Origin: Ctenosaura bakeri
Taxonomy: Eukaryota > Chordata > Lepidosauria > Squamata > Iguanidae
Assembly: GCA_948474755.1 (NCBI GenBank)
Contig: CAOLHI010001242.1
Span: 1 to 64,000, forward strand
Direction: 5' to 3'
Length of the DNA stretch: 64,000 nt
The notes under the pieces are model-generated. The model did not search any database. It was not told the origin of the DNA and saw only the letters and a list, made by a program, of their open reading frames with translations. This document shows, in pieces, positions 34,397 to 45,242 of this stretch. The translations under genes were made by a program, and so were the position numbers. How positions within the stretch are numbered: position 1 is the first letter of the stretch; each line of letters starts with the position of its first letter.

Positions 34397-34598
34397 GGTT
34401 GTGCATCTTCAGGTCATTTCCAACTTATGACAGTCTTAAGGGGAACCTATCACAGGGAAAGATTTTGTTCAGAGGGGGTTTGCTTATGCCTTTCTCTGAG
34501 GATGAGAGAGTGTGACTTGCATGGCTGAGCTGGGATTTGAATCCTGGTCTCCAGAGTCATAGTCCAGCACTCAAACCACTGCACCATGATGGCTCTCT
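34397..34598 (-). mobile_element. tRNA-derived SINE, Sauria type
   Basis: Reverse-strand copy with the TTCAGGTCATTTCCAACTTA tail, TTGTTCAGAGGGGGTTTGC, GAGAGAGTGTGACTTGC and the complement of the B box in GGGATTTGAATCCTGG. A short internal deletion removes the CCCAAGGTCACCC block. Confidence 0.88.
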
Positions 34599-34942
34599 GG
34601 AACTCTTATACTTGATCTTATATATGAAATATTCATGTTCGTAGTTTGCCTAACCATGAATTAAAAATTCCATTTCTCATTTACATTCTTTTTTATATTT
34701 ATTCTACCCAGGGAGATATTCATAGGATTATTCCATTAGGAGTAGTTTTCCTTTAATTCCCTTTAACTATCTTGCTGTTTTGTTAAGTTGATAAAAGTAC
34801 ATTTTGCCCACAAGCTTAGTAATAAGCTATTTATTAAACAAACCTTACATAAACCCTATATACTTTTATGGTTGTACTCTCTTTAACTGCTCTTTACCAC
34901 TTTATGAAGTCCCACGTTGGGAGAAAGGTGGGATGCTTATGA

Positions 34943-34986
<44 letters not shown>

Positions 34987-35530
34987 CTGTTTTAAATTGT
35001 TATTGAAGTTATTGATCATTCAATTATATTTTTATGAAGGCCTTTTGTGTTGTTTCTAGATATACTGCATTTGTTTTATAAATAAATAAATAAAATAAAT
35101 AAAATAAATTTGTTTTATTTAAATTGTGAGATGTCTTGAATGCCAGTTCAAGAGGAAAAAGTGGTATTGTACATAAAATAAAGTCAATAAAGGAACGAAT
35201 GAAATGAATATACAGTCTTGTAGTGGAGCCAGGACTGGCAAGGTCAAAATGTTGAGCCTTTGCGATTAGTAGGATGATGAAGTCATCTGGCACACCCCTC
35301 AGCCTTCCGCACTCCCTTTGACCTCAGCCAAGGTCCAATGTGCTGCTAACCACTGTCCTGCCCTTTGCCAGCTCCCTGTTCTGTTGCAGTCAGTTGATCC
35401 TAACAAAGTTAATATTATACTCTTTCAGGCTGTGAGAACTGGCTGTTTAGCACTGTTCTTTCTGGCCATGAGAATTGTTATAATGGGAACAATTTTACCA
35501 CTGCACCACCAATTATATTTAATTAAAGTC
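34599..35530. other. Simple repeats, otherwise unassigned
   Basis: A SINE/LINE-tail-like block at about 34903-34937 (CCACGTTGGGAGAAAGGTGGGA) leads into (GAAA)n at 34941-34986. (AAAT)n lies at 35078-35110. No gene. Confidence 0.55.
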
Positions 35531-35533
35531 TAT

Positions 35534-36066
35534 GGCCCTTTCCGCAGGAGGCGAGGGAATTGCTCCGTGCTGTTACCTACGGCTTCTTCTGGGGTCCAAA
35601 GCAACACAGACTGTCCCTGAAGCCCTTCCACAGGGCTCCTCCTTGGCCCAGGGTGAATCGGAGCAGTGCGAGGTCTGTAGATCCGCACTGCTCCAGCTTC
35701 CAAAATGGCGGCTTCCGGCTTCCAAAAGGGCGGTGTCCAGCTTCCAAAATGGCGGCTTCCAGTTGGTCATGGGTCCCGACCAACCGCTGAAGCTCGCCAC
35801 ACCTAAAGCCCGCCCTCCGCAGATCACAGGCTCGCATTGGTGCGAGCTTGGGAATCTGCACAAGGGAGCAGGAACGCAATGGCACGTTCCAGGAAAATAA
35901 AGACCTGTTTTTTTGCGATCTTTAGAAAACACGCTGGAGGACCACTTGGGGTCATTTTGGAGCGGACTGAGGTGCGGCTCTCCAGTAAGAAGTCTGCTCC
36001 AAGGTGCAGACGACCTCCGTGAGAGGACGCACTGCCCTGTTCTAACTGCCTGGTGTGGAAAGGGCC
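35534..36066. mobile_element. GC-rich MITE, family H, copy 3
   Basis: 533 bp, from GGCCCTTTCCGCAGG to TGGAAAGGGCC, flanked by TAT on both sides (35531-35533 and 36067-36069). Internally, TTCCAAAATGGCGGCTTCC-type units are repeated three or four times at 35697-35765. The length excess over copies 1 and 2 may come from this expansion. No transposase. Confidence 0.82.
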
Positions 36067-36184
36067 TATGATAGATCTACTATATAAAAGTCAATGTTTG
36101 TCTGCTTCTTTGTCTGTCTGTCTGCACCAGCATATGATTGGCTGTGTGAGGCGAGAAGACCTTATATGATTGGCTGGCTGTGAA

Positions 36185-36262
36185 GATTCCATGGAATCCT
36201 GAAGTTGGCAGTTTAGGGAGGGGCCTTTAGAATTCTCAGCCTCAGAGCTCTTGGGCCTCAGG
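36185..36262. mobile_element. Partial family P MITE
   Basis: CATGGAATCCTGAAGTTGGC, then AGGGAGGGGCCTTTAGAATTC and CTCAGAGCTCTTGGGCCTC cover the central part of family P only. Outer arms are missing. Confidence 0.6.
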
Positions 36263-36358
36263 CTGGTTGCTATAGAGATGAGGCCTACCATCAATAAGGA
36301 TGCCAGGAAACTTTTGGGAGGTATATGTGAGAAAAATTAAAGTGCCATACACAACATA

Positions 36359-36561
36359 GCCCATTTCCACACTACACTGTCATGGTACTATTATACTACT
36401 TTCAACATCCTATGGAATCCTGGGATTTGTAGTTTAAGGACGGCCATTTAAGAATTCTCAGCCAGAGAGCTCTTTGGCCTCAGTAAACTATAAACTCCAG
36501 AATTCCACAGGATGTTGAAAGTGGAGTAATAGCATTATAACAGTGTAGTGCAGAAATGGCC
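36359..36561. mobile_element. Palindromic MITE, family P
   Basis: GCCCATTTCCACACTACACT to AGTGTAGTGCAGAAATGGCC, flanked by ATA on both sides, a 3 bp duplication. The arms can pair along nearly the whole element. Confidence 0.87.
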
Positions 36562-36737
36562 ATAGTTACAAAGTCTTCTCCCCTCACACATAGATTGTAT
36601 GGGTTCCATATGTGAGGAATCTTAAAGCTGAAATTCAAAACAAAAAATGCTTCCAGAAAAACACAAAGCCATTGCACAAATTCAACAGAAATAAATAAAA
36701 AAAAAAAGCCAGTACATCAACGTCACCAGACAACACA

Positions 36738-37162
36738 GTCCCTTTTCTCATGCAGCTTCTTTTGTGAGAGGGCCCCTTGAGTGTCGAGTAAATGGGAGCG
36801 GCAGTCCGTATGACGCACTCCCATTTACGCGACGCTCACGAGCCTAAAGCGGGCCATGCATGGATTTTTTTATTTTCGGCTCTAAGCCAAAAATACTGCG
36901 TGGTTGCGCAATGCTCCCTGGGCCCTCACGCACTTACCTGCCCTGCAGTGCGTCAGGCGAGCCGGGCCAGTCACGCTTCCTCCCCCAGCACAGCCTACAG
37001 CTCCCAGGCTGCACTGCAGAAGGAAGGGGTGGGGCGTTCGCGCGACGGCCGCACGACCGGCAACCCAGCTGTGGGAGGAGCGATGCGAGTGCTTCGTGCA
37101 AGAGGCTGCTTGCGCGAATGGCACCTCCCACCTCCGCGAGCAGGTAATGTGCAGAAAGGGCC
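36738..37162. mobile_element. GC-rich MITE, family H, copy 4
   Basis: Opposite orientation to copy 1. The left end GTCCCTTTTCTCATGCAG aligns with the complement of copy 1's right end. A subterminal hairpin pairs 36778-36800 with 36814-36838 (GTAAATGGGAG / CTCCCATTTAC). The right end is ATGTGCAGAAAGGGCC. Flanked by ACA on both sides. Strongly CpG-rich. Confidence 0.82.
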
Positions 37163-37490
37163 ACAGATTGGATTGGGGACTATGGGGAAAAGTTACAGCT
37201 ACTGAAATAGGCTGGTCGCTATGGAGCTGATGCCTAGCAGCAAGGACGAGCATAGTGTATTCCCACAGAAACCCAACCTCTGTATGTTAACAACTATGAA
37301 TACAGATTGGATTGGAGAATATGGGGAAAATTTACAGGTACAGAAATAGGCTGGTTGCTATGGACATGAGGCCTAGCAGCAAGGAGGAGGACAGTGTACT
37401 CCCTCAGGAACCCAAACTGTGTATGCAAATAACTCTGAATATAGATTGCATTGAGAAATATGGAGCAAAGTTATAGGAAATGAAGAAGAG
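37163..37490 (+). repeat. ~138 bp tandem repeat, about 2.5 units
   Basis: ACAGATTGGATTGGGG at 37163, ACAGATTGGATTGGAG at about 37302 and ATAGATTGCATTGAGA at about 37440 start successive units. Each contains ATGGGGAAAA-TTACAG and AAATAGGCTGGT-GCTATGG. A piece of another unit (CAGGCTGGTTGCTATAGAG) survives at 36261-36300, before the MITEs, so the array was once longer and was split by their insertion. Confidence 0.8.
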
Positions 37491-37670
37491 AGTTTGGTGA
37501 GTTCTTAAGAAGAAAATTAAAAACCCCCGGGGAACGTGGTAACTACACTAGTCAATTATATAAATGCATAAATTAGAAGGCAGAAAAGTCAGGGAGGAAA
37601 CGTGAAGGAAGGAGGGAAGACGGTAAGGAATGAATGCATCAGTGCTTGGTGCTGTGACTGTATTACTCTT

Positions 37671-37872
37671 GGGCCCATTCACACTACACAGCTATTATTC
37701 CACTTTAACTGCCATGGTTCTCCCCAGTGGAATTCTGGGATTTTCTATGTAGGTAGAGGTGTTGACAATTCTCAGTCAGAGAGTGCCAGTGCCTCACCAG
37801 GACTCATAGAAGACAACGATGGCAGTTAAAGTGGAACAATAGCACTATAATTGGGTAGTATCAATGCCCCCC
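37671..37872. mobile_element. Palindromic MITE, family Q
   Basis: Related to family P but distinct. The left arm CACACTACACAGCTATTATT CCACTTTAACTGCCATGG pairs with CGATGGCAGTTAAAGTGG AACAATAGC at the right. The centre has CTCAGTCAGAGAGTGCC. Confidence 0.75.
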
Positions 37873-38320
37873 CTTCGTATGTAGGGAAAAATGCAGCGGA
37901 AATACTTTTTGAGGACTGTGACACTTCAAACTGCAGCAGAAGGTTCAATGTTGAAGTGAGAGTTGCAGTGAGCTTGCCTTGCTTCAAACTAGTGGGGAGG
38001 TGAGGAAAAGGGGGGAAGGAATATGATGAAATGACAGCTGCACATGGTCAGTACGATTTAGCTATGCAGTGACATCATTGTAGGGATATTAAGCCCTCTT
38101 ATTGACCTCACTCTGAAAGGGGGAAAAGGGAAGTTCTGTTCATTGTTACGGCAGCAGGGGCAGCACTTCCCCTGTAGCCAAAGAAAGGGAGATTCCTCAT
38201 TGTGTACTTCACTGTGTCTGTGTCATCTCAGTGGTCCCGGCCCCTTCTTCTCTCCCTGCTCCTGAATTAACTGAATGAATTGACCTAAAAGCCCTCAATC
38301 TAAATACCCCAAAGGCACCA
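37873..38320. other. No recognised feature
   Basis: Unassigned sequence. Confidence 0.5.
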
Positions 38321-38321
38321 C

Positions 38322-38520
38322 ATCCTGTCTGGTCTTGGAAACTAAGCAGGGCCAGGTCTAGTTTGTACTTGAATGGAAGACCACCAAGAAATACTAGGTG
38401 TTGCAGGCTATATTTCAGGGGAAATTGCTGGCAAAGCCACTTTTGAATATTCCTTGCCTAAGAAAACCCTATTAAATTCACAGGATCACCATAGGTTGAT
38501 TGGTGACTAGAAGGCACAAT
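38322..38520 (+). mobile_element. 5S rRNA-derived SINE
   Basis: CCTGTCTGGTCTTGGAAACTAAGCAGGG then TAGTTTGTACTTGAATGGAA is 5S rRNA from about nucleotide 25. It is followed by the family body (TTTCAGGGGAAATTGCTGGC, TTCCTTGCCTAAGAAAACCC, TGACTAGAAGGCAC). The best-preserved of the copies here. Confidence 0.88.
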
Positions 38521-39131
38521 ATCTATGCAAACTATTCTTTCACTTTGCACTTAGTTTGCAGCAGTTGAAGCGCACTAAATACAAAGGAGAAAAGTAGGAG
38601 TAGTGAGAAACTGGAATATTTTAAAGGCAGCTGAATGGATGGGGATTGGAACTGTCCCTGTCAAACTGGAGAGCATGTGCACTGCATGATTATTTTTCTT
38701 TTTGTACCTCCAAATAATCACTGAAGAGAGAGACAACTTCAGCAGGGTGGGGATAAATGCATTTAGCCCCACCTTTTAGCCCAACTAGAGTTTACCTCTT
38801 CTCCACAAAAATACATCTCATTGCATAAAAAGTCAAATTAGAAATCAGGAAAATGGGTTCTTTCATGCTATCCTACATTCAGGGCACTTAAACAAAAAAA
38901 ATCAACAGCTTGTCCACAGCATACACAGGTGCACACAGACATACACACGCACACACTCTGCAGGCCACAACATCACTGGAATAGTTTAACTACTCAGTTC
39001 TCCTGAATATACAAACTGCTTGTTGTCATTCTGGATTAATTAATATACAACAAAAAGGTCAAACTTGTATATCTAGTGTGTTATCTGCTGGTAAAATAGG
39101 TTAGTGAAATGATCAAGATATGCTGGTAACC
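38521..39131. other. Unassigned, with a CA-rich run
   Basis: A degenerate (CA)n run lies at about 38925-38955. Nothing else recognised. Confidence 0.5.
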
Positions 39132-39167
39132 AAAGGTTACAACAGTTTTACAACTGTTGTGACCTTT
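39132..39167. repeat. Strong short hairpin
   Basis: AAAGGTTACAACAGTT and AACTGTTGTGACCTTT form a 16 bp stem with one mismatch and a 4-base loop. No flanking duplication or poly-T evident. Could be a remnant of a small MITE. Confidence 0.7.
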
Positions 39168-39439
39168 GATTGCTGAGAGTTTGTAGCATTTTTAGTTTTG
39201 AGATTAAAATTAAAGCAATAATTCTTTTGTACACCTCCAACCCTAGGTACATAGAATTTATAAGAGTTAAAAATGTCTACTTTTCAGAAAACCCATCTAC
39301 ATTTTTACTTGAGTCACTGTTTTGGGTGTGCCTTCCTATTGGAAGCAAAGACACCTACACTGAGGCCTCAGGCAACTTCCTAAAGGGAGGTAAATCTTTG
39401 TAAATATCATTATTGTGAGCCAGAAAGAATAATTTTGTG

Positions 39440-39785
39440 TTTTTTCCTTCCTGAAAAAAATAAAATAAAAAACCATGCAGTTTGCAAAGATTATTCACAG
39501 TTCTGGACTTAATCTGTGCCAAAAAAATACATATGTATTTTGTCTGTGTGTGCGTATGTGCATGGATGTAAATAATAAAGCTTCCTGTTTTTCCTTGTTT
39601 TTTGCACATAAATCAGCTCAAAAGTGCTACTTTCTGTTCTGGAGACTTGTTTTCTGTGCAGAAACATTATTTTTCTGCACATGAAGTGACATTTCCTGTG
39701 GGAAAAAAGGTATATTTCTTTCCCCATAGAAGTTCCAAAATGTAAACATTCTTGCCTGTCTAGGATTCTCCTCATCAGTGTTTCC
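39440..39785. repeat. Unrecognised repeat, family R, copy 3
   Basis: TTGTTTTCTGTGCAGAAACA, ATTTTTCTGCACATGAAG and GACATTTCCTGTGGG, then the 3' module TAAACATTCTTGCCTGTC TAGGATTCTCC. The order matches copies 1 and 4. Confidence 0.65.
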
Positions 39786-41129
39786 TGCTCTCTAACCATC
39801 TTTCTTTCTTTCTTTGGAATATTTTGCAATACTCTCTCCAGCCCTAGATTCCTCTTTTGAGATGGGGCCATCAGAAAGAAATAGAATGATACATGCAAAA
39901 TTATGTGTCATGACTAATGAAAAATCAGTAGCCACAAGCATTTCAAAAAGAACTGCAACTATATAATCACATGGGGTTGTCACTCTATAATGTACTTGTG
40001 CTTTCCCTTTGTGGGTGCATAAGAGAATAATGGATGGCCAACATTTTATTATGCATTAACCGGGCATTTAACAAAACTAACTGGGTAGTGGTGGTTGACA
40101 GAGCGATCCAGATTCCATTCTGTCGTTTAGGGGGCAGACCAGAAGGAGGAAACACAGAGATATGTTTCTACTGCCCTGTTCTACCTCCTAGCACTGTATG
40201 TCTCTCCGCCCATGATAACACCTATTAAAGTGACCTTGCTCGGTGCACATAGCTCACACTTGGACAACATGAAACACCACAAACACAAAAGCTTCGAAGA
40301 ACTAAATACTCATATGCAAACATATCAATTGCAAGTGGCACTATGCTACTAACAAAACCATTACATGTGCTTGCATAACCACACAGGTCATAAAGGGCAC
40401 AGCAGATGTTTTAAAGTGCTGATGCTAAAATGATGACTCACAAATGCAAAACTAAATAAACTGGAAATCCAAAAAGTTCCAGCACATGAAACCTACATAA
40501 TAAATAAATATGCTACAGATTTTTAAAAGACATAGAAATAGTAATAAAATCTCCTTGCAAGTGGCCTGTTCTCTCTCAACCAAGTAGCTCCTGTAACAAT
40601 ATACAATCCAACCACCTCTCCCCAACATCCCTTTGTGTTTCCTGCCTCTCATGCTGGGGAATAATCCACATTCTTCCATCTATGGAGGGTTGTGAGGGGA
40701 GGACTTACTGTTTCTGCAAGTTCCTCCCCTTTTTGGTGTCATCCTGTACTGAGGACATTCCACCGGTGGCAACCTGCTGCCCATGACTGGCTTTGTGTTT
40801 ATCTTCACCATCCTCCCAGGAAAGAAATCACAATAGGGAGCAATCATAGCTGTCCCACTTATGTTACTTTTCTCCAGATAATTCAGCACCACTGTAGTTC
40901 TTAGAAACAAGAGGCATGATATCTCAGTTTAGCCTTCTTTATTGTTGATGATTCTGTTGCAAACTAAACTTTTTGTGGCTTCATTCAGGCAACCGTGGCT
41001 GGTTTTCCTTTTAACTTCCTTTTTCCAACCCATTGTAGAATGGGGATGCATTTCTTTCCTAAATTCATTCTTGAAGGAAGCCGCGAGTAATTTCTGTAAT
41101 TTTCTTTGCATCATGAGAAAGTTCTCAAA
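39786..41129. other. No recognised feature
   Basis: Unassigned sequence. Confidence 0.5.
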
Positions 41130-41425
41130 AACAGTGCAGTTGTTTAAAAACTCTTAGCAGTTTGGGAGTTGTGCACATGGTATTTTTGCAAAGAAAAAAA
41201 TTGTCTGGATGCACAAATTAATATTTTTATGCAGAAATGTTTTCTGAGCAGGAAATGCTGTTTCCTGTATAGAAAAATCTTGTTTTCTGCACATAAAAAC
41301 TGGGGGAAGTTTGTGCAGAATAAGCCCCAAATTGCAAAGATTCTTGTCAATCCAGAATCGAGGTTTTTTGTCATTCACACTTGAGAAACACATTTTTGTA
41401 CCATTTAAAATAAATCAAATATTTT
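41130..41425 (+). repeat. Unrecognised repeat, family R, copy 4
   Basis: TTAGCAGTTT near the left, ATGCAGAAATGTTTTCTGAG, CAGGAAATGCTGTTTCCTG and CTTGTTTTCTGCACATAAAA. The 3' module is AATTGCAAAGATTCTTGTCA ATCCAG...CTTGAGAAACACATTTTTGT ACCATTTAAAATAAATC. It shares both ends with copy 1 and so suggests element borders. Confidence 0.72.
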
Positions 41426-44339
41426 TTCCATCCCTAATATAAAAAAATTAAAAATTAAAAAAATCCTCAGAACCACAAGTATCACCACAGCCTTCAGTCA
41501 TATGTCATTTATCTGAAAGTCTTAGAAGAAAAACTACACAGAAGCATTCCCACGGCATTCTGTTCTAGCAGTGTAGCCAGAGCTGTCACAGGTGACTGCA
41601 AGGGTTTCTTTCCCTGCAATTATAAAAAAAGAGAAATCCCAACTAAACATGTAATTTAAACCTAAAGTAAGCCCCCACTTGCCAAACATTGAATAACACC
41701 TGCCACTGCAAGTGACTGGGAGAAAAAAAGGCAAAATCTTTCACTCCAGCCCTAGTTTCAGTTAAAAACATTTTTTAACTCCCCAATTAAAAAGCGCCTC
41801 CCCAGTTAAAAGGGTTTAAGGAGTTAAGTGCTGAGAAAGACCTCTGTCTGATAGTGTAAGAGAAACTTCCAATCAGATGAGACAATTCTGGGCTAGGTAG
41901 ACAAATAATTTGTTTCCATTTGTTCCTTTTTTTCCTAGGAGCTCATGATACAGGCATGTCACTGACAGCCTATCCTGTCAGTGAGGCTTTGAGTTCACAG
42001 GAAATTAATTTCTTACAATACACAGATGGTTGTCTTGTGTCACACAACTTGGGAATTACTGGGTTAAGGCAACTGCTTAGACACAGACAGGAGCAAACAT
42101 GACACCTTCCTACTCACTCCATTATGTCAGCCATCCCACTTTTCAAACAAACATAGTAATCGCTGATCTGGTGATCCCCCATCCCTTATTGTCTATGCTT
42201 CTTCAGAGGATGCATCTCCAGGGAGAAAGTCTGTGGCAGGCCAGACCTGACAAACATCTCCTTCATTTTAAACTTTGTCTGGAAATGGAGTTTTCTTTTG
42301 CTTCCCTATAAAAAAAGACCATCTCTACTCCTAGCTTTGAAAGGTGAGCAGAAGATCAAAGCAGCCAGTCTTGGAGTTGCCAGACGGACCACAGATGACA
42401 TCACTAAATGTAGATGGAAAATTCATTATTTCTCTAAAAACAAACATGCACATACATACACACACACACAAAATGAACAAGCCAAAGCCTTGTTTAATGG
42501 CCTTTTGTGCTGGGTTGGACTAAAACATCAGGAGTTATTTACACATCTCAGCCATGTTATTTGTTCTGCAGAATATTGTCCTTGTGTCCTGCCAGCTCTA
42601 GGCAGTGAGCTGGCTTCATGCTCATGTGGTTCCCAGCTGCTTTTAACGCAGCTGTACTAATAGTGAACATTGCATGCTGCCGCTGACGTTTTACTGCCTC
42701 TCTGCACCTTTTTTCTCAAGCTGAGCAACACTGAGTTCAATTTTAGGACTAGAAGAGCAGAGATAACATATTAAACTATGGTTACAATTTCCTAATAGTT
42801 TATTGGTCTGTGTTGCAGTGCTTCATAAGGAAAATGAGAATGGCACCATTCATATCTTATCCTTAATAATTACTCCTTTCCTTCATATTGGTAGAATTGC
42901 TGGACTTGAACTAATGCCAGAACATAAAGAAGATCCTTGCAGGAATGAACTAGAGGTCCATTTAGTTCAGGTTTGTGTTCTACAGAGACTACCAGATGCT
43001 TCTATATAGCTTGCAAGCAGGGCAAGAAGGCAGTAACTCTCTCCTGCACTTGTCCCTTGGCCAAGTGGTATTAATTGCACAATGCTTCTGATTCTGAGCA
43101 GCCAATTCCGTTTAGCAGTCACACTGCTGTTGACAAACCTATCCACAGTGAATTGGTCTAATTCTAATAATCTTTAAAGATAGCTATAGACATTGGTCAG
43201 AATTTTTGCTGGAGGACAGCAATAATGATGGCAGGGTAGTAAAAGATACTACACCCAAAATATAGGAGAGCTGGAGTGCTGCAGAACTGGAAAATACAGT
43301 CCAATTTCAGGAATTACCTATTAGGTATCTCACTGACCCCAACAGTCTGCACAGGTAATGTTTGTGTTGGGCCCTGGCCTAAGAATCACTGCTGCATTAT
43401 ACAGGGCTAAGAGTCAAAACAGAATGAGATGTTGAGCTCATCATTAGAAGTTGTTAGCACACATTCCCTTCAGTAACAAAATTGCTTAGAAATACAAATC
43501 TGAGCAATCAGACCTGCAAAATAAAGCCTGTAGTTACCTTTCACTGAATAATGTTATTCTTGCTGGTAAAGTCCTCCAATGTATCCCACAGTTTTCTATG
43601 CATCTGTTGTCTGTCTAACACTGACCATCTTGTTTCTTGCATTTGAAAGTGTGTATGTGTATGTGTACAGTATGCGTATATCTGTGAGGGAAGAGAAGTA
43701 ATAAAAGTATTTTACCATACGTCTTCCACAGTAGTAATTCCTTCAACACTGCACTGCCTTTCTTTTATCAAAATTACTCAGAAAATGGGGGTATTCAGTA
43801 GAAAAAGGATATTTTTGATCTTATAATGGAACAGTCTGTCTGATAATATGAATGGAAGGAGGAGAATTACTATTTACCTATGATTCCTTTCTGTTCTACA
43901 CCGGACTAGACAGATAGGGGGAATGTTTGTTCTGTAGGATCACAAGGGAGCTTCGTTGTAAGGGTGAAGGGAGATGGAATCAGGGACTATCTAAGCCCTA
44001 TGCTTCTGGGACAAACACTGAGGTTGGAGAAATAAACACTTCATATCAAAAGAAATAATTTGCTTTGTAAATCTGCGTTCTGGGCATATTCTTGTCCCTC
44101 ATGCTCCCCCTTAAATCACTCCTCATTCTAGGGTCAGGTAAAACAGAGTAGCAAATAGAGTGTTTTCTTCTTTTTGTAGTCAATCCACTGGGGATGGTGG
44201 CTGAGAGATGAAACGTGTAGCAAAGAAATCTTTAGCAGGCACCTACAAGCTGGCTCTGAAATCAAACTTGAGTTCTTTAGTATATTTCTGGGTGTGTTGG
44301 AAAGGGAGGTCTGACTTGATTCTGCCCCCAAATCCTATA
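41426..44339. other. No recognised gene; AC microsatellite
   Basis: A (CA)n run at about 42447-42470. No exon or named repeat. Frames up to 120 codons (42298-42660) cross the microsatellite and have no recognisable pattern. Confidence 0.5.
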
Positions 44340-44447
44340 TACTGTATTTGCTGGCATATAAGACACACTAGCATATAAGACACATCCCATTTTCAAACAG
44401 TGTTTTTCAGGAAAAAAAGTGAGTCTTATACGCCAGCAAATACAGTA
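44340..44447. mobile_element. 108 bp palindromic MITE
   Basis: TACTGTATTTGCTGGCATAT at the left and ATACGCCAGCAAATACAGTA at the right: ~20 bp inverted ends with one change, including TA on each side. GCATATAAGACACA is repeated internally. Family seen in many vertebrates (GGCGTATAAGAC motif). Tc1/mariner-type by the TA ends, by inference. Confidence 0.75.
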
Positions 44448-44498
44448 TCTCAGGATATTGCTCTTCCCACAGACTGGGCAGGATTTATTGGCTCTGTA

Positions 44499-44697
44499 GA
44501 GCCAGTGTGGTGTAGTGGCTTGAGCCTTGGACTGCAATGCTGGAGAACAAGGTTTGATTCCCAGCTTGGTCATGGTGGTCATGGACCTTGGGTGTGTCAC
44601 ACATTCTCAGCCCCAGAAAACCCCATGATAGCTTTACCTTAAGGTCACTGTAAGTTCGAAACAACTTGAAAACACACAACAACAGCAACAACAAGAA
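44499..44697 (+). mobile_element. tRNA-derived SINE, Sauria type
   Basis: AGCCAGTGTGGTGTAGTGGC (A box region) and GGTTTGATTCCCAG (B box), then the body with AGAAAACCCCATGATAGC, TAAGGTCACTGTAAGTTCG, ACTTGAAAACACACAAC and a CAACAG/CAACAA tail. An internal segment of ~45 bp is absent. Confidence 0.9.
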
Positions 44698-44788
44698 TAA
44701 GTCATCCAAATGACATTTGGGAGGGAAGGTTTGTTTGTTTGTTTTGGGGGTATACAAGAGGTACTAGAAGCTAAAATGATTAAACTAA

Positions 44789-44990
44789 GACCATTTCCAC
44801 ACTACACTGTTATAGTGCTATTGTTCTACTTTCAGCATCCTGTGGAATCCTGGGATTTGCAGTTTAGGGAGGGGCATTTAGAATTCTCAGCCAGAGAGCT
44901 CTTTGGCCTCAGTGAACCACAAACCCCAGAATCCCACAGGATGTTGAAAGTGGAATATTAGCACTATAACAGTATAGCACAGAAACGGCC
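44789..44990. mobile_element. Palindromic MITE, family P
   Basis: GACCATTTCCACACTACACT to TATAGCACAGAAACGGCC. A well-preserved copy, flanked by TAA and TGA. The longest plus-strand frame across it shares translated residues with those of copies 1 and 26815 only because the DNA is shared. Confidence 0.87.
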
Positions 44991-45242
44991 TGACGCTGTC
45001 ATATTTTGGACACATCATGAATTGGCATGATTAATTGGAAAAGAATATAATGCTCAGCAAAGTAGGAGGCAGTAGATAAAAAGGAAGACCACTTTATAGT
45101 TGGTATTGATTTCGGTCAAGGAAGCCATAGCTCTGAGCTTGCAAGACTTGAGTGGAACTGTTGATGAATGGGGATCTTGGAGATCTCTCTTTCCCAGGAT
45201 TGCCATTAATTAAGACTGATGTGACAGCACATAACAACGACA
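44991..45242 (+). mobile_element. Bov-B (RTE) LINE 3' end
   Basis: The interrupted translation GHIMNWHD, LEKNIMLSKVGGSR and KGRP matches the last ~70 residues of Bov-B ORF2. Then AGGAAGCCATAGCTCTGAGC, GATGAATGGGGATCTTGG and a GATGTGACAGCACATAACAAC end. Several stops. Confidence 0.82.

Larger units (their letters stand above)
36076..37551 (+). mobile_element. Candidate non-autonomous Helitron
   Basis: Begins TCTACTATATAAAAGTCAAT after an A and ends ACACTAG before a T, the A|TC...CTAG|T arrangement of Helitrons. The TCTACTATATAAAAG start is typical of vertebrate Helitrons. It holds ~138 bp tandem units and has been invaded by MITEs (36185-36262 partial, 36359-36561, 36738-37162). The expected 3' hairpin is weak (GTGGTAACTAC region). 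No Rep/helicase frame. Confidence 0.5.

Noticed and set aside
35532..37253. Frames of up to 137 codons on both strands
   Set aside because: Overlapping frames in all directions within CpG-rich family H MITEs; composition effect only.
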